Source: DATAVB01 sp040414495
GTDB lineage: Bacteria; Actinomycetota; Actinomycetes; Mycobacteriales; QHCD01
Direction of reading: 5' to 3'
DNA: 64,000 nucleotides
NCBI GenBank assembly: GCA_040414495.1
Contig: JBEDUI010000239.1
Coordinates: 43,167 to 107,166, forward strand
The translations under genes were made by a program, and so were the position numbers. The notes under the pieces are model-generated. The model was given only the letters and a program-made list of their open reading frames with translations. It was not told where the DNA came from and ran no database searches. Positions 8,577 through 14,234 of the stretch are shown here, one piece after another; the stretch's first letter is position 1; each line of letters starts with the position of its first letter.

Positions 8577-9034
8577 CCGACATGTTTGGTACCGACGACG
8601 AGTTCTTGGCCCGGCTGGGAACGGTGGCCGCCGTGGCTGACCCGATGCCCGAGAGCCTGACCAGCGCCGCCCAGGCCCTGTTCGGGTTGCGGCAGCTGGA
8701 CGCCGAACTGGCCGAACTCGTATTGGACTCGGCCGACCTGCCGCAGACCCGCGAGCTGGCCGTACGGGGTGACGAGGAGCGGATGCTCTCGTTCGAAACC
8801 GGCCGGGCCGGCGTAGAGATGCAGATCAGCGAACGCTCCGATCGTCGCGACATCGTCTGTCACGTCACCGGAGTACCGCTGGACGCAGCGATCCTCGAAA
8901 CGCCCAAGGGTCAGCAACCGCTGCGGGTCGACGACGACGTGCTGATTGCCCGCGACCTATCGGCGGGGCCGCTGCGGCTGCGGCTCACCACCACTGGCGG
9001 GGACAAGATCGTCACCAGCTGGGTCCGTATCTAA
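8573..9034 (+). CDS. 153-aa sigma-coupled hypothetical protein
   Basis: It begins MTDMFGTDDEFLARLG and overlaps the sigma gene by 4 bases. Residues 1-60 are acidic and helical (AQALFGLRQLDAELAELV), residues 60-153 alternate as a beta sandwich: RMLSFETGRAGVEMQIS, RRDIVCHVTG, DVLIARDLSAGPLRLRL and VTSWVRI. This resembles carboxypeptidase-regulatory/transthyretin-like folds, and similar proteins accompany sigma-CHAT clusters in other actinomycetes. No signal peptide or membrane segment. It could bind and hold the sigma factor, or be a substrate of the CHAT protein; both are inferences. Confidence 0.75.
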   Translation: MTDMFGTDDEFLARLGTVAAVADPMPESLTSAAQALFGLRQLDAELAELVLDSADLPQTRELAVRGDEERMLSFETGRAGVEMQISERSDRRDIVCHVTGVPLDAAILETPKGQQPLRVDDDVLIARDLSAGPLRLRLTTTGGDKIVTSWVRI

Positions 9035-9054
9035 CCCGCGGCTTCCGCAGGCGC

Positions 9055-9225
9055 GAACCTCAGGCAATCCGCGTAACGAACCTCGGGCAGGCCCGTACCT
9101 AACGAACCTCGGGCAACCTCCGGGTACGCAACACACCTCGGGCAACCTCCCGCCGCGCGACGAACCTCGGGCAACCCCCGTACCTAACGGACCTCGGGCA
9201 ACGTCCCGCCGCGCGACGAACCAGC
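9055..9225. repeat. Degenerate tandem repeat, core GAACCTCGGGCAACC
   Basis: Six copies of a GAACCTCGGGCAACC-like core start near 9055, 9078, 9104, 9133, 9162 and 9189, with a partial seventh at 9218. Spacing varies from 23 to 29 bases and two linker types alternate (CCGTACCTAAC and CGCCGCGCGAC). It lies just after the sigma operon, in its likely 3' UTR. Irregular spacing and similar linkers argue against CRISPR. Confidence 0.75.
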
Positions 9226-9347
9226 GCCAGATCCCCAACTGCGGCGAGCGTGACACCAGGGTCGCCGAAAGCATGATCAACCCGCCCTGACGTCACGCTC
9301 GCTGCACCGCGGCCGGACCGACCCGCCCTGACGTCACGCTCGGTGCA
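9226..9347. repeat. 122-bp direct repeat, copy 1, with internal hairpin
   Basis: Identical over 122 bases to 9463-9584. Inside is an inverted repeat, GCGAGCGTGAC pairing with GTCACGCTCGC, extended after a 2-base internal loop by CAGGG/CCCTG; the loop of about 22 bases contains TGATCA. The block CCCGCCCTGACGTCACGCTCG is then repeated once more. It lies between the converging sigma and LuxR operons. Confidence 0.85.
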
Positions 9348-9462
9348 GCGTGTGCGCCAATGTAGGTGCCGGCGCAGACAGCCGCCACGCAAACCCAGGC
9401 AGACTGAGCCACGCAAACGCGCCAATTCCCAACCGCTCTTCGAGCACGAGCTCTGCGAACCG

Positions 9463-9584
9463 GCCAGATCCCCAACTGCGGCGAGCGTGACACCAGGGTC
9501 GCCGAAAGCATGATCAACCCGCCCTGACGTCACGCTCGCTGCACCGCGGCCGGACCGACCCGCCCTGACGTCACGCTCGGTGCA
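9463..9584. repeat. 122-bp direct repeat, copy 2
   Basis: Exact second copy of 9226-9347, offset by 237 bases; the 115 bases between them are unique. Perfect identity suggests recent duplication, selection or gene conversion. No convincing protein is encoded in either strand, since the open frames here simply repeat with the DNA. Confidence 0.85.
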
Positions 9585-9616
9585 ATGTGTGCCGGCGCGG
9601 ACGACTGCCGGATAGC

Positions 9617-9651
9617 AAAAAGCGGCGGTGGCCGGGTCAGGCCACCGCCGC
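9617..9651 (-). terminator. Rho-independent terminator of the LuxR-peptide operon
   Basis: Read on the minus strand, a perfect 12-bp stem GCGGCGGTGGCC/GGCCACCGCCGC with a 6-base loop (TGACCC) is followed at once by TTTTT. It lies 13 bases after the stop codon of the 52-aa frame, which supports that frame being a real gene and the end of the operon. Confidence 0.85.
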
Positions 9652-9664
9652 GCAGTGCGCTGGG

Positions 9665-9823
9665 TCAGCGCTTGTTGTCGGTGCTGTCTTCGTCGCGTTC
9701 CCACTCGATCGCCTGCTCGACCTCTACGGTCGCGCTCTGGCTGGTCGTCGTCGTGGGATCCGGGGTCGGATCCGTGGTCGGCTGGGTCGGGTCCGGCTCG
9801 TCGGTCGGGTGATTCTTCGGCAT
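9665..9823 (-). CDS. 52-aa acidic Pro/Thr-rich peptide, coupled to LuxR regulator
   Basis: The frame starts immediately after the LuxR stop codon (TGA then ATG with no gap) and has AAGGA about 10 bases upstream. It reads MPKNHPTDEPDPTQPTTDPT, then PDPTTTTSQSATVEVEQAIE and WERDEDSTDNKR. Residues 5-30 are a disordered D/P/T-rich stretch; residues 31-42 could form a short strand or helix. No signal peptide. A strong terminator follows. I do not recognise a family. Its position in a CHAT locus raises the possibility of a protease substrate or signal peptide, which is inference. Easy to miss because of its size. Confidence 0.7.
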   Translation of the reverse strand: MPKNHPTDEPDPTQPTTDPTPDPTTTTSQSATVEVEQAIEWERDEDSTDNKR

Positions 9824-10453
9824 TCAGATCAGTCCTTCTCGTACGGCGAATGCTACTGCGTGTGATCGGTTACGAAGGTGGAATCTCAGTGCAAGGTCGT
9901 GTAAAGCATTCTTAATCGTGCGTTCTGAATATGTGAGCTGGTTGGCGATTTCGGCTGTGCTGTAGCCCTCAGCGACCAATCTGAGGACCGTTAGCTCACG
10001 CTCTGTGAACCCTCCAAACGTGAGCCGCCCCGCGGTCGGCTCACCCGGACGGCCCCGGTCGAGCAGCCGTCCCAGCACGTCGGCCGGCAGAACGCCCTCG
10101 CCCTCGGCCACCCGCCGTACTGCTTGTACCAATCGCTCCGAGGTGGCTTCGGCGCGCCGTAGCAGTGCCCCGGTTCCGGCCTCCACGGCGGCAAGTACGG
10201 CCCGGCCATCGACCGACTCCACGACCAGCACTACTTTCGGCTCGCCGCAACGGCGTACGTCGGTCAACGTCTCGCTCGTATGCTCGTCTAACGCATCCGC
10301 CACAACCACCGCCACATCGACCTCTGCGCCGGGCCGGGCCGAGGAATCAGTGGAGAGGACGACGAGATCGTGTGCTGCCGCCAGCGACGCCACCGTGCCG
10401 GCGTGCAGGATCGGGTCGCTCGCGTGCACCGCGACGCGTATCGCCGTTGTCAT
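9824..10453 (-). CDS. LuxR/NarL-type regulator with degenerate receiver domain
   Basis: A 209-aa regulator. Residues 145-209 form a clear LuxR HTH: FTERELTVLRLVAEGYSTAEIANQL then YSERTIKNALHDLALRF. The first 120 residues have receiver-like alternation (IRVAVHASDPILHAG, VDVAVVVADAL, KVVLVVES, TGALLRRAE), but the acidic pair, phospho-Asp block and conserved Lys (here Arg) are poorly kept, so it may not be phosphorylated. AGGGAGGAG precedes the ATG. Only 49 bases separate it from the divergent CHAT gene, so it probably controls that gene and itself. It is followed by the 52-aa peptide. Confidence 0.85.
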   Translation of the reverse strand: MTTAIRVAVHASDPILHAGTVASLAAAHDLVVLSTDSSARPGAEVDVAVVVADALDEHTSETLTDVRRCGEPKVVLVVESVDGRAVLAAVEAGTGALLRRAEATSERLVQAVRRVAEGEGVLPADVLGRLLDRGRPGEPTAGRLTFGGFTERELTVLRLVAEGYSTAEIANQLTYSERTIKNALHDLALRFHLRNRSHAVAFAVREGLI

Positions 10454-10502
10454 TCGCTCCTCCCTTTTGTCCCTGCCACGCTGTTCAGAGCGGCCGGCCC
10501 GG

Positions 10503-13166
10503 ATGCCTGATACATCCGGCCTGAACAGCTCTTCGACAAGCCAGGAAGCGACCGGTCAGCGCGCGGCGCGACTGGCCGACGAAGCCGACCGGTTGGTCGG
10601 CGTAGCCCCGCTGAAGGCGCGACAGAAGGCCGCTGAGGCAGCCAGCGCCGCCCGGGCGGCCGGCGATCCGGTCGCGAGGTCCGCCGCGCTGCGCGCTGAC
10701 GCGCTGGCCGCACTGGCGCTCGGGCAGGTGGACGCCGCGGCCGAGTCGATCGCCCGGGCGGTGCTGGTGGCCGACCGGGCCGGTCAGTCGCAGGCGGCCG
10801 GCGAGGCCCGGATAACCCACGCACTGGTCCTCTACCGGCGAGGCAAGACCGCGGCGGCGTTGACGCAGCTCGACCGGGCCAAGGCCCAGCTGCGCGGCGC
10901 GGTCATCGGGCGGTTGCTGTTGCAGCGCGGCCTGATCCTGCAGGAGTTGGGCCGCGACGCCGACGCGTTGGCCGCCTATCGCGATGCCGCGCCATCGTTG
11001 CGCGCCGCCGGCGACCTGAGTCGACTGGCCCGCCTGCACAACAACCGCGGCAACCTGCACGTCCTGCGCGGTGCCCTCTCCGCCGCACACCGCGACCTGT
11101 CGACCGCGCACCGGCTCTACTCCGACCTGGGACAGCAGAGCCTGGCCGCCGACGTGGTGTGGAACATCGGCTTCCTGGCGGCCCGACGCGGCGACGTACC
11201 CGAAGCGCTGGCCCGGTACGACGAAGCCGAGGCGGTGCACCGGGAGCTGGGTACGCCGAATCCCGAGCTGCTGCTGGACCGCTGTGAGTTGCTGCTCGCG
11301 GTCGGGCTGAACGAGGAGGCACGGGCGACGGCGGAGAGGGCCGTACCGGCCCTGCGGGCGGCCGGCATGTCGACCCACGCCGCCGACGGCATGCTCATGC
11401 TGGCGCAGGCCGCGCTGGCCGACTCCGACCCGGCCACCGCGCGGGAGGCGGCGCAGCGGGCGGCCCGGTCGTATGCCCGGCAACGGCGGCCCCGGTGGGC
11501 CCTGATGGCGCGGTCGGTGGCGTTGCGGGCGGACGAGCGCGGCGGCGTACCGGCCCGGCGACTACGGACCGGGGCGTTGCGGCTCGCGGCCGAGCTGGAT
11601 CGGGCCGGCTGGCGGGCGCAGGCGTTGGACGCCCGGCTCATCGCGGCCTGCGCGGCACTCGAGCTGGGTGCGACCCGGACGGCGAGCGCGGAACTGCAGC
11701 GGACCGGCGCGGCCCGGCGAACCGGCCCGCTGTCGCTACGGACCCGCGCCTGGTACGCGGAGGCGCTACTCCGCCAAGCCGCCGGCAACACGGCCGGAGC
11801 CGAACGGGCGCTGCGGGCTGGCCTGGATGCGATCGACCGGGAACGGGCGACGCTGGGCGCCACCGAACTGCGGGCGCACATGGCCAGCCACGCCGGCGAG
11901 CTGGCGGTACTGGGGGTCGAGCTGGCCGAGCAGAGCGGGTCGGCCCGCAAGGTCCTGACCTGGACCGAACGATGGCGGGCCGGCGCGCTGCACATGGTCC
12001 CGGCGCGGCCGCCGGACGACGAGCGGCTGGCCGACAGCCTGGCCGAACTGCGCCGGGTCACCGCCGCCCTGGAGTCGGCGCAGCTGGAAGGCCGCTCGAC
12101 CGGCCAGCTCTCCGCCCGCCGCGGCGCGCTGGAGCAGCAGGTGCGCCAGCAGACCCGGCGCACCACCGGCACCGGCCTGCGTACGCCGCTGTCCCCGCCA
12201 CGGATCGAGGAGCTGACGCCGGCCCTCGGCGATGCCGTACTCATCGAGCTGGTCGACCACCGCGGCACGCTGCTCGCGGTGACGGTACGGGACAGGCATA
12301 CCGTGCTGACCCGGCTTGGCCCGCTGGACGCCGCGGCCCGGGCCGGCGAATCGGCGCGGTTCGCGCTGCGCCGGCTGGCCACCGGACATGGCGCGCGGGA
12401 ACCGGCCCGGCATGCGCTGGCCGCGGCCGGAAAGCGGCTGGATGCGTTGTTGCTCGATCCGGTTCGGGCCATCATCGAGGACCGGCCGCTGGTGATCGCT
12501 CCGCCCGGCGCGTTGCAGGCGTTGCCCTGGCGGGTGCTGCCGACCTGCGCCGCCCGCCCGGTCACGGTCGCGCCCTCGGCCGCAAGCTGGCTGCGTACCT
12601 GCGCGGTCACGGCGCCGGATCCGGCCGGGCAGGTGGTGCTCATGGCCGGTCCGCGATTGCCGGCGGCGGACGCTGAGGTCGCGGAATTGGCCGGCAGCTA
12701 TCCGGGCGCGGTGTGCCTGCGCGGCGTGGACGCCACTGCCGAGGCGACGCTGCAGGGGCTGGATGGCGCCGATATCGCCCACCTGGCGGCGCACGGCCGG
12801 CTGCGTCGGGACAATGCGCTGTTCTCGGCGATCGACTGCGCCGACGGGCCGATCACGGTCTACGACTTCGAGCGGTTACGGGTCGCGCCACGGCTGGTGG
12901 TGTTGTCAGCATGCCAATCCGGCGTCGCCACGGTTACTGCCGGAGACGAGCTAATGGGGCTGACCGCGTCGTTGTTTGCGCTCGGTACTCGATCGATCGT
13001 CGCGACTGTCGTGCCAGTGGAAGATTCGGCGACAGCGCCGTTGATGGCGGCTATGCACCGACGACTTCGGGCCGGTGATCGACCGGCAACTGCTTTGGCA
13101 ACCGCGGCAGAAGAATTTCCAGACCCGGTCAGTGCCGCTGGCTTTGTCTGCTACGGGGCCGGCTGA
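10503..13166 (+). CDS. TPR-like helical repeat protein with C-terminal CHAT protease domain
   Basis: An 887-aa cytoplasmic protein. Residues about 20-560 are helical tetratricopeptide-like repeats (for example LAALALGQVDAAAESIARAV and RLHNNRGNLHVLRGALSAAH). Residues about 600-887 form a CHAT domain of the caspase/separase clan: LVIAPPGALQALPWRVLP, catalytic His about 764 in DIAHLAAHGRL, and catalytic Cys about 804 in RLVVLSACQSG, both intact. The ATG at 10503 is the first in frame after the divergent LuxR gene; its ribosome site is weak. CHAT proteases act in defence or signalling, for instance the TPR-CHAT of type III-E CRISPR cleaves a protein that restrains an ECF sigma factor. Protease activity here is predicted, substrate unknown. 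Confidence 0.9.
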   Translation: MPDTSGLNSSSTSQEATGQRAARLADEADRLVGVAPLKARQKAAEAASAARAAGDPVARSAALRADALAALALGQVDAAAESIARAVLVADRAGQSQAAGEARITHALVLYRRGKTAAALTQLDRAKAQLRGAVIGRLLLQRGLILQELGRDADALAAYRDAAPSLRAAGDLSRLARLHNNRGNLHVLRGALSAAHRDLSTAHRLYSDLGQQSLAADVVWNIGFLAARRGDVPEALARYDEAEAVHRELGTPNPELLLDRCELLLAVGLNEEARATAERAVPALRAAGMSTHAADGMLMLAQAALADSDPATAREAAQRAARSYARQRRPRWALMARSVALRADERGGVPARRLRTGALRLAAELDRAGWRAQALDARLIAACAALELGATRTASAELQRTGAARRTGPLSLRTRAWYAEALLRQAAGNTAGAERALRAGLDAIDRERATLGATELRAHMASHAGELAVLGVELAEQSGSARKVLTWTERWRAGALHMVPARPPDDERLADSLAELRRVTAALESAQLEGRSTGQLSARRGALEQQVRQQTRRTTGTGLRTPLSPPRIEELTPALGDAVLIELVDHRGTLLAVTVRDRHTVLTRLGPLDAAARAGESARFALRRLATGHGAREPARHALAAAGKRLDALLLDPVRAIIEDRPLVIAPPGALQALPWRVLPTCAARPVTVAPSAASWLRTCAVTAPDPAGQVVLMAGPRLPAADAEVAELAGSYPGAVCLRGVDATAEATLQGLDGADIAHLAAHGRLRRDNALFSAIDCADGPITVYDFERLRVAPRLVVLSACQSGVATVTAGDELMGLTASLFALGTRSIVATVVPVEDSATAPLMAAMHRRLRAGDRPATALATAAEEFPDPVSAAGFVCYGAG

Positions 13167-13355
13167 TTACGTTACCGGAGTGCGGATTCCCCTGTGACAG
13201 CGCGAAGTTCGTAGACCGAAACCAACGCAAATCGACGATTCAGCGGTCGTATTGAGCTGCAGGTCTGTGAAATTCAGCGCAATGTAGTTGCATACGACGA
13301 CGATGGTTGTGTTGGTTTGTTTTGCCGCTGTAGCTGGGCCTCTAGCTCGAACGGT

Positions 13356-13403
13356 GGCCGTGCGACCGGAGAGAGTCCCCCTAATCCCTCTCCGGTCACG
13401 GCC
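13356..13403. terminator. Strong hairpin downstream of the CHAT gene
   Basis: GACCGGAGAG (13364-13373) pairs perfectly with CTCTCCGGTC (13388-13397), and GGCCGT/ACGGCC extends the stem after a 2-base bulge. The loop is 14 bases. No U tract follows, so it is either a tail-less actinobacterial terminator or a structured RNA. It lies in the 536-base gap 13167-13702 between the CHAT gene and bldC, which otherwise shows no gene; the part after 13420 is likely the bldC promoter region. Confidence 0.5.
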
Positions 13404-13702
13404 CCCCGAAATGCCCCCGCTGAACAGAACTCGCTACGTGTTCGCTGATACATCGGCCTGCCGTACAAGAAGAATTGAGTTACTGCGCACGACGAAACGC
13501 TCACATGAAGTGATCATTCGGCCACTCTTTCGGCGAAATACGGTGATGGACACCACGGGCTTATCGATTCTCGGGACAGACCGGCACCGACAGTGCTTCA
13601 CTCATCGCCACAGCCAATTTCGAGCAGGATCGGGGCGCTGGTCGCCCCGTTTGGCATTTAGCTCGAGATGGGCCGACCTACGAGAGGACCAGGGGAGGGA
13701 TG

Positions 13703-13912
13703 ATGGATCCACGAGAACGTCTCATGACCCCGGGTGAGGTTGCCACACTCTTCCGCGTCGACCCGAAGACTGTGACACGTTGGGCCGCGGCTGGACGCAT
13801 CCACAGCATTCGCACCCCGGGTGGGCACCGCCGCTTCCTTGAATCTGAGGTTCAGGCACTGCTCAAGGAACTGTCAGGCGAAGGCGACTCATCTTCCGCC
13901 GCGTCGTCCTAA
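13703..13912 (+). CDS. bldC: Developmental regulator BldC (MerR-like HTH)
   Basis: A 69-aa DNA-binding protein made almost only of a MerR-type winged HTH: LMTPGEVATLFRVDPKTVTR, WAAAGRIHSIRTPGGHRRFL and ESEVQALL. This is the BldC pattern (LLTPAEVATMFRVDPKTVTRWAxAGKLxSIRTxGGHRR). BldC delays sporulation and controls many developmental genes in Streptomyces by cooperative binding to direct repeats. The second of two adjacent ATGs (13703) gives proper spacing to GGGAGGG. Function outside streptomycetes is inferred. Confidence 0.92.
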   Translation: MDPRERLMTPGEVATLFRVDPKTVTRWAAAGRIHSIRTPGGHRRFLESEVQALLKELSGEGDSSSAASS

Positions 13913-14011
13913 TCGGGTACGACTCGGTGCGTCAGGCCGGTCGAATTCCTCACAACCCGACCGCTGCTTGTCCCGGCCGCTAGGCTGGGACGGGTAGGGG
14001 GTGGTCCGCAG

Positions 14012-14230
14012 GTGATCGGAATCATTGCGGTGCTCGTCGTGGCCGGTCTGGCGATCATGCTCTGGCGCTTGGTAGCCAGTCAGTACGCGGCGGGGCGGGA
14101 GTCCGGGGCGCCGAGCAGGCCGCGGTCGGTTCGTAAGCCGCGTCGCGCGCCGATGGTCCCTCCCGATGACGACCCGGAGTTCCTGGCCGAGTTGTCGCGC
14201 CGCACCCGCCGGGATGACGAGCAGTCCTGA
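14012..14230 (+). CDS. Small single-pass membrane protein
   Basis: A 72-aa protein starting at GTG: one N-terminal membrane segment MIGIIAVLVVAGLAIMLWRL, then a basic linker rich in Arg/Pro and an acidic-to-basic end DDDPEFLAELSRRTRRDDE. Similar small proteins are common near actinobacterial bldC. It converges with the MinD-like gene with only 4 bases between stops. Function unknown. Confidence 0.65.
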   Translation: MIGIIAVLVVAGLAIMLWRLVASQYAAGRESGAPSRPRSVRKPRRAPMVPPDDDPEFLAELSRRTRRDDEQS

Positions 14231-14234
14231 CGCT

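Noticed and set aside
9055..9584. Possible CRISPR array
   Set aside because: Copies are degenerate, spacing varies from 23 to 29 bases, linkers repeat each other rather than being unique, and no cas gene is present. The 122-bp copies are direct duplications.
9099..9704. Long minus-strand reading frame through the repeats, and the plus-strand frame 8946-9290
   Set aside because: Their translations repeat exactly with the DNA repeats, start within other features and have no ribosome site; the plus-strand frame overlaps the 153-aa gene.
7971..13166. Type III-E CRISPR (Craspase) locus
   Set aside because: There is a TPR-CHAT protein and an ECF sigma factor, but no Cas7-11-type effector, no Csx30/Csx31 by sequence, no Cas1 and no array; only the logic is comparable.
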